From Lachnospiraceae bacterium UBA1712 (GTDB taxonomy: Bacteria > Bacillota > Clostridia > Lachnospirales > Lachnospiraceae): 64,000 bases of DNA. Position 1 is the stretch's first letter. Every line of letters starts with the position of its first letter. The translations under genes and the position numbers were made by a program. The DNA is taken from the NCBI GenBank assembly GCA_002317175.1, contig DCJA01000018.1, forward strand, positions 8,269-72,268, in the 5' to 3' direction. The notes under the pieces are model-generated. The model was not told the DNA's origin, did no database searches, and saw only the letters and a list, made by a program, of their open reading frames with translations. Shown here in pieces: positions 9,745 through 19,052 of this stretch.

Positions 9745-12297
9745 TCATTCTTTAGACCAGTTTTCGTATGAAATAAGCCCACCAAGAGCAAGATTTGCTG
9801 TGTCACCCTTTGGATCTAATGAAGAATAGATGAATTCATTACCTTCTCTTAATACTCTTGCGACAGTATACGACTTATCACTTAATGAAGTATTAAAGTA
9901 TCCCATTGCAAGTACTTTTCTTACTTCACCTGGATTAGCCTGAACCTCTGCCTCAGCAGCATTGACTTTAACAATTCCATTAGATAACACAAGCCCCTTG
10001 AATTGTGACCTGTTAATAGTAACATTACCCTTCGCAATCACTAACACCAGATTATCAAACTTACTTCCAGCCTCAATGGTAATCTCTATATTATCGTTGG
10101 AAATAATACCATAAGGTTTTGCTCCCATTCCATAACTAGCAAATTCAGCCTTATCATATATATATACAGTATTTCCAACTTTATTAAAGGCAACTGTAGC
10201 AGCTGACTCATCAGTATCATTATATGCTACACCAGGAGTAGTAGGAATATTATCTACAAACTCCTTAAGTAAATCTTCACTAACAATGTTCTCAAAGATT
10301 ACCTGCTTTTCTGCCACATCATCCTCAAAGCTACCAGCAAAACCAACAGGTTTTAAAACTGAAGCAACTGTATCATTCTTAGCAACAAGACTAGTACAAA
10401 GGGACTTATATTTGTCATAGTACTTATCATGAATCTTCTGCATATAGTCTGAATCACTTGATTGTCTTCCTATCTCAATATCAAAGCCTTCCTCATCGTC
10501 CTGATCACCAATAAGCACAGGACCAGCATTTGCAACTGTTGTTAATGTATTGAAAGCATGAATATCTACCTCACTAAGATAGCTGTTCATATATTTCTGA
10601 ACTACTTCTTTATTGTTGTTATAATATGCTGTAAAGAATTTCTCTGCCTTATTAACATTAGTAAACTTCATATAGAAGTAAACTAATCCGCCACCAGAAT
10701 TCTCATCGGTTACTCTTACAAAAACTTTCTCAACATCAGGTACAACCTTTTTATTAAGCAATTTAGTTGCAAGATATATCGAAAGATCAGTACCAAGTGA
10801 AGAAACCTGAACATCACTCGCCACTTCTTCATATTCATATTCCGCAGTTGGATTCTTAATTAAATCCTGCAACTTTTCATATTCTTTAAAAGTCATAGGA
10901 TTTTTGCTAAGATCTGTTGTTCTACCAGTCTTCTTATTAACTGCAATTGCTTCCGCAGGAACCAGATACATAAGCTGATCAGACTTAACCGCAAGAGATT
11001 CACCCATTAAGAAATCATTATTTTTCGCAGTTGCCAAATCCTGTGCCTTTGCTAATTCATCCGCGTTAAAGGTGTTCTTGTTAGTATTACTAGCCGCAAA
11101 ACTACTAGCAGTAGGATATTCCGAATCGCTTGCTCCAATAAATCCATGTCCTGCAATAGTAAATTTATCTACACCTGATAAATCAAGACTCGTTCCAGTA
11201 CCATTAATTAGAATTGCCGAACTATTAGCCCCATCAGTAAGCGAGTTACCAAAACCTACATACTCACCAGAGATTTTAGTAGATGGACTGGTTCCTCTAA
11301 GATTAAAATCATCAGCAACCTGAAGTGTTCCGTCAAATTCAGCAGATGAGCTATCTACAATAACATCCTTAGCCCACACTACAACACCTGAACCTGTTGA
11401 AAAAACAGTATTAGGCCTAATATTAATATCATATTTAACTATTATTGTGTCATCGTCACTCGTCTTAACATTAACTTTTTCACCAGAGCTATTACCACCT
11501 TTAATAGTCAATTCATTGGCATATAAGTTACCACTTAATGTAGCAGACTTAGAAGAATTAATCTGCGCCTGCTCATCAGCAATAATCGAATAGTATGGCA
11601 AGCTAGGTAACTCAGAAGAAGCGGCAAAATCAAACTCTGGGTAGCTTAATCTGATATCTGTCTTAACAACAGATACAAATCCTTTCTCGTCTTTATAGTA
11701 AACCTTAAGTCCCTCAAGAACTACACCACTTTTGGCATATGTAACCATCTTGCCCGCTTTTTGCTCGATTTTTTTCTCACCTGTTGGGTCAGTAGGATCT
11801 GCTACTTCAGCCATAATAATAGCTCCATAATAATCCTCATCTGCACCTGGAGCATAATGCCATACTGTAGAATCTTTTAAGTAGTTTTCAAGTTTTTTAA
11901 CATCGTACTTATCTCTTTGAACTGCCCCTCCGGCATTCTGAACGCCAAGCTCTGTCCAAAGATTCTCATAATATTTAGTCTCCAATAATTCAGTCTTTTT
12001 CTGAGAATCATAGGTGGAATAATTGTTCATGATATCAAGATAAGCACTACTCATGCAGTCAGAAACAACCTTCTGCAAATAGATATTAATTTCATCTAAA
12101 GCCTGTTCTGCTGAGTAAAAGGTATCCTTTGACTTCGTATTAACTGCTTTCATCTTAAAGTTAACAAGCGAAGTTGTAAGAATAATACTTACTAGCGCTG
12201 CTACAAAGCCAATACATACTATAGCAGTTACAAGTGCAATACCTTGGTTATTATCCTTCTGTTTTTTAATAATTCCTTCAATCCATTTTCGAGACAT
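9745..12297 (-). CDS. Large PilX/GspK-like minor pilin
   Basis: 850 residues. The N-terminus has a charged leader of 19 residues ending NNQG^IALVTAIVCIGFVAALVSI. The mature protein lacks Glu at position 5 (Thr instead), as in PilX_N and GspK-type tip pilins. It then reads TKSKDTFYSAEQALDEIN, the usual PilX helix continuation. The remaining 780 residues are beta-rich with a middle region (250-400) that looks like a right-handed solenoid or repetitive strand domain (SKSATLSGNLYANELTIKGG). Typical PilX proteins are under 250 residues, so this one is greatly expanded. Start ATG at 12297 after AAAGGAGATTTGAGCA. Probably caps the filament together with the neighbouring big pilins. Confidence 0.85.
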   Translation of the reverse strand: MSRKWIEGIIKKQKDNNQGIALVTAIVCIGFVAALVSIILTTSLVNFKMKAVNTKSKDTFYSAEQALDEINIYLQKVVSDCMSSAYLDIMNNYSTYDSQKKTELLETKYYENLWTELGVQNAGGAVQRDKYDVKKLENYLKDSTVWHYAPGADEDYYGAIIMAEVADPTDPTGEKKIEQKAGKMVTYAKSGVVLEGLKVYYKDEKGFVSVVKTDIRLSYPEFDFAASSELPSLPYYSIIADEQAQINSSKSATLSGNLYANELTIKGGNSSGEKVNVKTSDDDTIIVKYDINIRPNTVFSTGSGVVVWAKDVIVDSSSAEFDGTLQVADDFNLRGTSPSTKISGEYVGFGNSLTDGANSSAILINGTGTSLDLSGVDKFTIAGHGFIGASDSEYPTASSFAASNTNKNTFNADELAKAQDLATAKNNDFLMGESLAVKSDQLMYLVPAEAIAVNKKTGRTTDLSKNPMTFKEYEKLQDLIKNPTAEYEYEEVASDVQVSSLGTDLSIYLATKLLNKKVVPDVEKVFVRVTDENSGGGLVYFYMKFTNVNKAEKFFTAYYNNNKEVVQKYMNSYLSEVDIHAFNTLTTVANAGPVLIGDQDDEEGFDIEIGRQSSDSDYMQKIHDKYYDKYKSLCTSLVAKNDTVASVLKPVGFAGSFEDDVAEKQVIFENIVSEDLLKEFVDNIPTTPGVAYNDTDESAATVAFNKVGNTVYIYDKAEFASYGMGAKPYGIISNDNIEITIEAGSKFDNLVLVIAKGNVTINRSQFKGLVLSNGIVKVNAAEAEVQANPGEVRKVLAMGYFNTSLSDKSYTVARVLREGNEFIYSSLDPKGDTANLALGGLISYENWSKE

Positions 12298-12311
12298 TGC
12301 TCAAATCTCCT

Positions 12312-13664
12312 TTAGAACTCTAACTTTGTTCCGTCAAACTCAATAACAGGGTTTTTCACATCTATTGTTCCACCTGATGGTGTAGTAATTGTTGTAGGAG
12401 CCTTATCATCATAGATTCTTACTATCATCTTATATATTCTGACAGGCGCTTCATCTTTATCCAAAGACTTTCCATCTACATTTTGTGTAGTAATAAGCTT
12501 TGAATCCAAGATTGATTTTAACTTATTAAAATATGAAAGATTATATTTTATATCACCGCTTGTATCTTTACTACTATAAGGAACTTTTGTGTTAAGGTTT
12601 GTTCTTAATGTAATCGCCGACTCTTCCATAGAAGAATTGTAGTCTTCGTAAAGATTTACATGAAGCCCCTTGTTAGTACCATAAATCTCTTTCTTAGTAC
12701 TTTCATCAGCTGCTCCTGAAAGCGCTACAAGATATACATAACTGTCAATATTATCATAATTTTCGATATTTATTGTATCTCGCTTAGAACCAGCAATAGA
12801 GCCAGCTGCATATCTTGGATAGAAGAAAAGATATGCACCTCTATATTTCTGTTTAGTTACACTATTATCAAAAAGATATGTATCAATAAATGTAAGTTTT
12901 TCATTTTCTGAAGTAGCCGCAAAGAATTTACCAGAATAATCCTTGAGTTCATACTCTACCTTCATAGTAACTTCAACAAGATCAACCATTTCAGGAGATT
13001 CACCTGAAGGCGTAACTTGATTTGGCGCTTCAACCTGTCCACGCTTTTTAATCGTAATTGTTATTGTTCTATATAAATTCTCCCTTAAAAACGCATATTT
13101 ATCTGTAAGATTCTCTGTTGCAAAGTCAGGTGCAGTTCCAGTTATATACTTATAATTATGAATATTTTCACCTGCTCTTTCAGATTTATTTCTCTCTTCA
13201 AATATTGCATATGCCTTATTATCAAATTGTTCTTCCATAGTATAGATTGCTGAATCTTTAATTGATACTGGAGCAATCTGCGAAAGATTAAGTCCATTAG
13301 CGTTCTCGTAATAGCTTGGATCAAGTGTCACTGTAGCATAATAGCCATCTGGCATATTCGATTTAATCAAATCCTGATCATGTATTTCAAATGTATATAC
13401 ACCCGAAGTAGTTACAACGGGATAGCTTGCAGTGTTATATTTGTCAACTAATTCTTCTACTTTAACATTTCTAAAACTTTCTGCTATATTCTCAGCAGCA
13501 TTATTACATTTTGCCTCAATTCTGGCTTTTCTATTGGTTTGAGTTGCTGTCGCAAAAGAACGTGCGAAAGGAACAGACATTATGGCCAATATAATCATTG
13601 CAACCAAAACCTCTAATAATGTAAAACCACTATTGTTTTTAACAATCTTTCTTTGTGTCTGCAT
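12312..13664 (-). CDS. PilV/GspI-like minor pilin, enlarged
   Basis: 450 residues from the ATG at 13664. An upstream in-frame ATG at 13679 has no ribosome site, whereas 13664 has GGAG nine bases upstream. Leader MQTQRKIVKNNSG^FTLLEVLVAMIILAIMSVPF with Glu at mature +5; LLEVLVAMIIL is the hallmark of PilV/GspI. After the pilin helix there is a globular part of about 400 residues with no family I recognise. It is 14 bases upstream of the PilX-like gene and follows pilO after a perfect hairpin at 13705-13734. GspI-like subunits normally start tip assembly with GspJ/GspK, which fits the order here. Confidence 0.87.
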   Translation of the reverse strand: MQTQRKIVKNNSGFTLLEVLVAMIILAIMSVPFARSFATATQTNRKARIEAKCNNAAENIAESFRNVKVEELVDKYNTASYPVVTTSGVYTFEIHDQDLIKSNMPDGYYATVTLDPSYYENANGLNLSQIAPVSIKDSAIYTMEEQFDNKAYAIFEERNKSERAGENIHNYKYITGTAPDFATENLTDKYAFLRENLYRTITITIKKRGQVEAPNQVTPSGESPEMVDLVEVTMKVEYELKDYSGKFFAATSENEKLTFIDTYLFDNSVTKQKYRGAYLFFYPRYAAGSIAGSKRDTINIENYDNIDSYVYLVALSGAADESTKKEIYGTNKGLHVNLYEDYNSSMEESAITLRTNLNTKVPYSSKDTSGDIKYNLSYFNKLKSILDSKLITTQNVDGKSLDKDEAPVRIYKMIVRIYDDKAPTTITTPSGGTIDVKNPVIEFDGTKLEF

Positions 13665-13704
13665 ACAGCTAAACTCCATAAATAAATCTTATTTCTAATT
13701 ACAA

Positions 13705-13734
13705 TGTTAAGGAGAGCAGTAACTCTCCTTAACA
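13705..13734. other. Perfect 12-bp hairpin between pilO and the minor pilin genes
   Basis: TGTTAAGGAGAG and CTCTCCTTAACA are perfectly complementary around the 6-base loop CAGTAA. There is no proper T-tract on either side. It lies in the 83-base gap between the pilV-like start and the pilO stop, so it may be an RNA-processing or stabilising hairpin, or a partial attenuator setting the ratio of platform to tip proteins. Confidence 0.6.
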
Positions 13735-13747
13735 TCACACAATCATT

Positions 13748-14467
13748 TTATTCTTCTGATGCCTCAGATTCTCCACCGAACTCTGATACACCTGCAGCAT
13801 CTGCAAGATCTCCAGAAGTATGGAATACATCAGATACTCCAGTAGGAACTGAAGGAATTGTATATGGTACATATTCATTACCAGTACCATTCATATAATA
13901 CATATTGATATCTACTGTACCAACAAGATTTCCTGTTGCCGCATCATACGCAGCAGTTACATTGCTAATACTCTTCTTATCATTCTGCGCAAATACATAT
14001 CTTACAACATTCTTAAGACCGTCATATGTTGACTGATAAGTATAGCTTACAGGAGCTTTGTAAAGATGAAGCTGAGTAGCACCTTCTGCATCAGCACTTG
14101 GCTGTCCCTCAACATACACTTCTTCCCATCCAGACATCACAATATTAGACATAGCAAGAGTAGCTGCATTAGCTCTCTCCATATTTGCCCAATACATAAT
14201 CTCATCTTCTTTGGTCATACCAGCTGGAAAAGCCGCAAGAAGAGTTGCTCTCTCGTCCTGTAATTCAATACTTTCTGCCTCAAAAGCATTTCTCTGAGCA
14301 TTTATAGCCTGATATTCATCCGCCTTTGCCTTAAGTTCAACATTTTCAGTTTGAAGAGCTTCTGTCTTTTCCTTCATAGGCTTAGCCACAAACATCCAAA
14401 CACCAATAGCAATCAGAATGCCAAGCAATCCGATAATTAAATTAATCTCTTTTTTACCTAATTTCAT
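13748..14467 (-). CDS. pilO: Type IV pilus inner-membrane platform protein PilO
   Basis: 239 residues. Short cytoplasmic start, one membrane segment (about 8-27, INLIIGLLGILIAIGVWMFV), a coiled coil (about 32-75) and a C-terminal ferredoxin-like region, the normal PilO architecture. The tail is acidic and Ser/Glu-rich. Its ATG shares one base with the TAA of the pilM-pilN fusion (TAATG), implying translational coupling. PilO normally pairs with PilN; here the PilN part is the C-terminus of the upstream protein. Identification rests on topology and position rather than on conserved motifs, since PilO sequences are highly variable. Confidence 0.8.
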   Translation of the reverse strand: MKLGKKEINLIIGLLGILIAIGVWMFVAKPMKEKTEALQTENVELKAKADEYQAINAQRNAFEAESIELQDERATLLAAFPAGMTKEDEIMYWANMERANAATLAMSNIVMSGWEEVYVEGQPSADAEGATQLHLYKAPVSYTYQSTYDGLKNVVRYVFAQNDKKSISNVTAAYDAATGNLVGTVDINMYYMNGTGNEYVPYTIPSVPTGVSDVFHTSGDLADAAGVSEFGGESEASEE

Positions 14468-16227
14468 TATTCTGTTACCTCCTCTTCTGCAACATTTAAC
14501 TCAAGAGGAGCATATCTTAAGTTAGCAACAAATGAGTAAGTTGTTTCACCAGATTCAGTGTTAGTCATCTCTGTTACCGAAGTAAGATCTGCAGAAAGGA
14601 AACCATCAATCTGTTTCATCTTAGCAATAGCTGCAGCAACCTCTTCCTTTGATCCAACCTTTGCATCAAGAGTAACCTCTGACTCGGATATAACCATTGT
14701 ATTCACCATAAATGATGAAGGCATATTGTTCTCAAGTGCTTCAAGGAACTCAACAATATTCTGGTTACGATTTACAGTAGCTGCATCAAGCGATTCAACA
14801 TACTTAACATCATTCTTTAACTCAAGATACTGAAGATAACTATCATATACTGGTTGTAAATCCTCAATAGTCTTCTTATAGTTCTCATTAAGTTCAACTT
14901 CCTTTGTATATGGAAGAATAGTCAATACACACATAGCTGCTGAAGCAACAACACCTGCAGCAAATATTCCCCATGCAAGCGCACCAGTTGAAACAGAGCC
15001 ATCTTTTCTACCCTTAGCTTCTTCTTCAGCACTTTCAGGATAGAAATCAATAGGAGCAATTGTAGCGCCTATACATCCAACAAATTCACTATATGTGCCG
15101 CCTCTGAAGACTCTATCAAGATCCACTCCTGCTACACGTGTAATGTCCCTGATCTTAAGACCAATTTCGCTTGTAAGAAGAACATCCAATCCAGTAAAGT
15201 CAGCGCCTATACCTGTAATAAGCATTTTTTCAATAGGCTTCTGACTATGGTTAGCATTGTAGTAATCAATAACTCTTATGATACCACCAGCCAACGATCT
15301 AAGAGAAAGAGTAAGTTCACTTCTAACCGCAAATTCCTCCTCAGAATCATTGGTGTCGCACTCTTCAAAAGAAGGCATAAGCACCTGCTTTGTTCTGGCG
15401 ACATTAACTGCCTTTTCATAATCTTTCGTATCACCAAAAATATCTGTCTGCATCAAGCCCTTGATAGCATCATCAACACCATAAGGAATAGTTCTGTTAA
15501 GTGTAGTAGCTCCATCCTCAAGTACCATAAGAAGAGTTCCCTTCTCATCTACCTTAACGATAAGCTGTACACCTTCACGGCATTCTTCCTTAGCAGCCTG
15601 ATAAATAGAGTTACCATTATAATCAAGCGATACTATCTCAAGACCGATAGCCTGAGCTAATTTCTCATAACTCTGAATAAGCTGTTTAGGAGCAGCAAGA
15701 AGTAATAACTTGTATCCTGTTGGTTTGCCTTTCTTCTTTCCTGCAACCTTAGCAGTACCAGCATCCAACTCAGCTCTTACCTGTTCTGCCTTTGTAAGTG
15801 GCTGCTTATTCTCATCTACCTTCTCCTCGATTTTCTCCTCTTCAACCTGAGGATACTCAAAACCGATTACACTATGAGAGAACATATACTGACTTCCATC
15901 AATTGGGAAGTAGTCGCCAAGGTTAGCTCTTACAAGATCCTTGATTTTCTTCTCATTACAATATGGTATTCTTGCTTCTCTAGTTGCAATCTTAGATGAA
16001 GAAATAGTGAATACCGCTTTTCTTGGTTTGATACGCTTAACAGTCAACATACGTAAGAATGTGTTGACAAATTCGTCATCCGCATCAACAATACCATCCT
16101 TCAACATGCCTTCTGGTGTAGTAACCACAAAGCTGTTGTAGATTTTAGGATTCTTCGAACCAAGTTCTGTCTCGCAGACCTTAGTAAGAGAGCTTCCCAT
16201 TTCGATACTTAATACTCTCTCTGCCAT
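14467..16227 (-). CDS. pilM: PilM-PilN fusion, pilus assembly platform
   Basis: 586 residues. Residues 1-395 are PilM, an actin-like ATPase: MAERVLSIEMGSSLTKVCE (phosphate-1 loop), then RIPYCNEKKIKDLVRANLGDYFPID and LLITGIGADFTGLD-type adenosine motif. A Lys/Glu-rich insert lies at about 127-165. A single membrane segment follows at about 415-438 (LAWGIFAAGVVASAAMCVLT). The remainder is a PilN-like periplasm-side domain with coiled coil and FMVNTMVIS...MKQIDGFLSADLTSV, the usual fold of PilN. In most bacteria pilM and pilN are separate genes and PilM binds the PilN N-terminus, so this fusion makes that contact covalent. Start ATG at 16227 after GGAAGGGAAC. The 234-base upstream gap holds its own candidate promoter. 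Confidence 0.88.
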   Translation of the reverse strand: MAERVLSIEMGSSLTKVCETELGSKNPKIYNSFVVTTPEGMLKDGIVDADDEFVNTFLRMLTVKRIKPRKAVFTISSSKIATREARIPYCNEKKIKDLVRANLGDYFPIDGSQYMFSHSVIGFEYPQVEEEKIEEKVDENKQPLTKAEQVRAELDAGTAKVAGKKKGKPTGYKLLLLAAPKQLIQSYEKLAQAIGLEIVSLDYNGNSIYQAAKEECREGVQLIVKVDEKGTLLMVLEDGATTLNRTIPYGVDDAIKGLMQTDIFGDTKDYEKAVNVARTKQVLMPSFEECDTNDSEEEFAVRSELTLSLRSLAGGIIRVIDYYNANHSQKPIEKMLITGIGADFTGLDVLLTSEIGLKIRDITRVAGVDLDRVFRGGTYSEFVGCIGATIAPIDFYPESAEEEAKGRKDGSVSTGALAWGIFAAGVVASAAMCVLTILPYTKEVELNENYKKTIEDLQPVYDSYLQYLELKNDVKYVESLDAATVNRNQNIVEFLEALENNMPSSFMVNTMVISESEVTLDAKVGSKEEVAAAIAKMKQIDGFLSADLTSVTEMTNTESGETTYSFVANLRYAPLELNVAEEEVTE

Positions 16228-16356
16228 GTTAGTTCCCTTCCTGGATTCTTTTTATTCTCTATACATTAAGATCATATATGGGTAAGAGGCATTGCCTCAT
16301 TACTTTCGCAGTTAAAAAAGTTAACCAGCATAATACTAAGTTAACATTTTATGTAA

Positions 16357-16386
16357 ATTATATATTATGTTAATCTAAAAAATCAA
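16357..16386 (-). promoter_or_regulatory. Candidate internal promoter for pilMN-pilO and minor pilins
   Basis: Minus-strand TTGATT (16386-16381), an 18-base spacer and TATAAT (16362-16357). Downstream in the leader are two GTTAAC boxes (about 16319-16343) and a GAGGC/GCCTC hairpin (about 16290-16305). The whole 16228-16461 gap is very AT-rich and contains no ORF. It would let the platform and tip genes be expressed separately from pilB-pilC-pilA-pilD. Confidence 0.45.
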
Positions 16387-16461
16387 TATATTGTTGAAAA
16401 AAAGTTATTTTTATGCTATTTATAGCATTTTAAGTTAAATCATTTATAACAATTATGTAAA

Positions 16462-17229
16462 TTATATTAGCCCTGAAACAGAAAGATACCAGTTGATAAG
16501 CTGATTCCCCCATAAAACTGAAATTAAAATTCCAACGCTAAGATAAGGTCCCATAGCTAACACCTTATCCACTTTAGATATTTTCATTCTAAGTATGTGT
16601 ACTGGAGCACCTATGATGCAGCCAAGAGCAAAAGCAAGAAGGATCAATTTCCAACCAATCAAAAGCCCTACTACGGCCATTAATTTCATATCTCCACCAC
16701 CCATAGCACGTCCATCAGTTACACATATTAAGATAAATAAAGGAATACTGACAGCAAAGAAGCCAATCACGTGACCTAACCATTCAGTATAGTGATATAC
16801 AGTCATGATTAGCCCCAGTGCCAGTATAAAGTAGTTGATTCCAACCGGAATCTCAAAAGTTCTAAAATCAATTACGCTGAGTGTAAGTAGTGCTGAAGCT
16901 AACAAGCAATAGAGTAGGGAATCTATATTAAGCCCATTTACAACAAACACTAAAATCCACAATAGTCCATTCAACCCTTCAATGATTGGATACTGTGGTG
17001 AAATAGGAGCCTTGCAGTATCTACATCTGCCCCTCAAAAGAATCAGCCAACTGAAAAGTGGTATGTTGTCATACCACTTCAGTTGATGATTACATTTCAT
17101 ACAATGAGATCTGACTATAGCAATGTTTTCCTTCTTAGGTATACGATATATGCATACATTAAGGAAGCTACCAACTACTATTCCGTATATAAATACGAAT
17201 GTAATAATAATTATGTACATAGGGTCCAT
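16462..17229 (-). CDS. pilD: Prepilin leader peptidase / N-methyltransferase
   Basis: 255 residues, integral membrane. It cleaves the Gly^Phe bond of all prepilins in this locus and methylates the new N-terminus. The N-terminal methyltransferase half has the zinc tetrad CxxC (Cys43, Cys46) and CxxC (Cys69, Cys72). The aspartyl protease half has Asp121 in VIDFRTFEIP and Asp180 in AMGGGDMKLMA, the GxGD signature. About seven membrane helices are visible. Length matches the family. Start ATG at 17229 with AGGTG nine bases upstream. It lies 32 bases after the major pilin gene. Confidence 0.95.
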   Translation of the reverse strand: MDPMYIIIITFVFIYGIVVGSFLNVCIYRIPKKENIAIVRSHCMKCNHQLKWYDNIPLFSWLILLRGRCRYCKAPISPQYPIIEGLNGLLWILVFVVNGLNIDSLLYCLLASALLTLSVIDFRTFEIPVGINYFILALGLIMTVYHYTEWLGHVIGFFAVSIPLFILICVTDGRAMGGGDMKLMAVVGLLIGWKLILLAFALGCIIGAPVHILRMKISKVDKVLAMGPYLSVGILISVLWGNQLINWYLSVSGLI

Positions 17230-17261
17230 TGCTCAAATCACCTCACGCATTTATGAAACAA

Positions 17262-17687
17262 TTAGTCAGCCTTCTTATATGCTGGAACACCTGATGTTGT
17301 GTCATCTGAAGTTAAATCATATCCACCAACCTTAACAGTACAAGTTCCCTTAGCTGCATTGAAAGTATACTCAAATGCCTCTTTACCTGTAGCAGTATCA
17401 ACTTTGTTACCCTTTACCTTTGGAGCCTCACCAAGAGATGTTGGAATTCCTGATCCTGTACACATTCTTGTGATGTCGCCTGTTCCTGTGAAACCAGAAG
17501 CTGTGTTAGCAATATCAGCTAAAACTGCTGACTGAATGTTCTGAGCGTTAGATACGTCTGTAGAACGACGAGAACTCTCAACATACTTGATAAACTGTGG
17601 TGCGAGCACACCTACGAGTACTGCCATGATAGCAATTACTACGATTAACTCAACAAGTGAAAAACCTTTGTTATTCATTTTCTTCAT
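17262..17687 (-). CDS. pilA: Major type IV pilin
   Basis: 141 residues. Leader MKKMNNKG^FSLVELIVVIAIMAVLVGVLAPQF: cut after Gly8, Glu at mature +5. This is followed by KYVESSRRSTDVSNAQNIQ, the usual alpha-1 continuation, and a small C-terminal domain with two Cys (in RMCTGSG and GTCTVKV) that could form the D-region disulfide. Its small size, near-canonical leader and location between pilC and pilD point to the major subunit. Strong ribosome site (AAAGGAG) nine bases before the ATG. Confidence 0.9.
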   Translation of the reverse strand: MKKMNNKGFSLVELIVVIAIMAVLVGVLAPQFIKYVESSRRSTDVSNAQNIQSAVLADIANTASGFTGTGDITRMCTGSGIPTSLGEAPKVKGNKVDTATGKEAFEYTFNAAKGTCTVKVGGYDLTSDDTTSGVPAYKKAD

Positions 17688-17771
17688 AATGAATTTCTCC
17701 TTTTCTTTAATATAGTTTTCATCTTATATCTTAAGCACCGAACCCCTACAATTCGATGTTTAATTCCATTT

Positions 17772-18986
17772 TTACAGACTATCCATAGCCTTGTACATAG
17801 CGAGCATTGGAGCCATAATAGCGCCAACAAGGACGCCTACCACACCTGCCAACACAAGGATAATCATCGGTTCCATCATAGCCATAAGAGACTGAACCGC
17901 CATTTCAACTTCTTCATCATAATAATCAGCAAGTTTGGTGAGCATTTCTTCAGAGTTACCAGCCTCTTCACCGATTCTCATCATATGATAAAGCATAGGC
18001 GGAAACAATCCACTATCTTCAATAGGCTCAGAAAGAGGAACACCCTTCATAACCTCATCTCTTGCAAATCTAAGTGCATCTCTAAAAAGTACATTGGTCA
18101 TAGTATTGGATACAATTTCAACTGCATCTGTAAGGCCAACACCCGCAGCAAGAAGTGTAGATAAAGTTCTTGCGAGACTTGAACATGCACTTTTTACAAC
18201 CAAATTCTTTACAGCAGGAACCTTAAGCTGAAAAGTACTCCACATAAGCTGTCCAGAATCCGTCTTAAAATATGCCTTTAATCCAACCCATATACCAGCA
18301 ATAACAGGGACCAGTATGAACCAATAATTCATAATGAAGTCACTTGCCGCAACGACCATCTTAGTGATTTTTGGAAGTTCCGTTCCCAAATCAGCAAACA
18401 TGTCTGTATAACTAGGAATAACTTTAATAAGCATAAGTATTACAACTGCTAACGCTACTATAGCTACAACGATTGGGTATATCATAGCCTTTTTAACAAG
18501 AGCCTGTGTTTTAGCAGACTTCTCAAACTGATCAGCCATACGTTCCAAGCTGACTTCCAATGAACCCGACGCTTCACCAGCAGCAATTGTTGTGCACATA
18601 AGACTTGGGAATACATCTGGTTGAGACTCTAAACCATTAGCAAGAGTTTCGCCCTTTTCAACATTAGTCTGAACGTCTCGGATAGCCTGAGCAAGTCTAG
18701 CATTTTCTGTCTGCTCTCTTAAAAGATTTAAACATTCAAGAATAGTAACACCAGCTCTTGACATTGATACAAACTGTCTACAAAAAACCGCCAGTTCTCT
18801 AGGCGTAATTTTCTGTTTAAAACCTATTTTTAAATCCTTATCCAGAAGGCCCTGTTCTTTAACCTCCGTTACCATAAGTCCCTGACTCTTAAGCTGTGCT
18901 CTAGCCGAATCAGGATTTTCTGCAACAATAGTACCCTTAACTTCTCTACCATTGTTAGCAATAGCTACGTAACCATAATCTGCCAT
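17772..18986 (-). CDS. pilC: Type IV pilus platform protein PilC (GspF family)
   Basis: 404 residues. Polytopic inner-membrane protein that couples the motor ATPases to the filament. Two tandem T2SSF domains are visible, each with the CRQFVSMSRAGVTILECL / SLARTLSTLLAAGVGLTDAVEIV pattern (about 90-115 and 270-295). Membrane helices lie near 170-195, 215-235 and 375-398. The N-terminal GTIVAENPDSARAQLKSQG is the cytoplasmic domain start. Full length for the family. It is 66 bases downstream of pilB. Confidence 0.95.
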   Translation of the reverse strand: MADYGYVAIANNGREVKGTIVAENPDSARAQLKSQGLMVTEVKEQGLLDKDLKIGFKQKITPRELAVFCRQFVSMSRAGVTILECLNLLREQTENARLAQAIRDVQTNVEKGETLANGLESQPDVFPSLMCTTIAAGEASGSLEVSLERMADQFEKSAKTQALVKKAMIYPIVVAIVALAVVILMLIKVIPSYTDMFADLGTELPKITKMVVAASDFIMNYWFILVPVIAGIWVGLKAYFKTDSGQLMWSTFQLKVPAVKNLVVKSACSSLARTLSTLLAAGVGLTDAVEIVSNTMTNVLFRDALRFARDEVMKGVPLSEPIEDSGLFPPMLYHMMRIGEEAGNSEEMLTKLADYYDEEVEMAVQSLMAMMEPMIILVLAGVVGVLVGAIMAPMLAMYKAMDSL

Positions 18987-19052
18987 ATTACGCTCCCATT
19001 CCTTTTAATTTGATTTCTCTATACATTATATTTTTAATGCAAATGCATTAAT

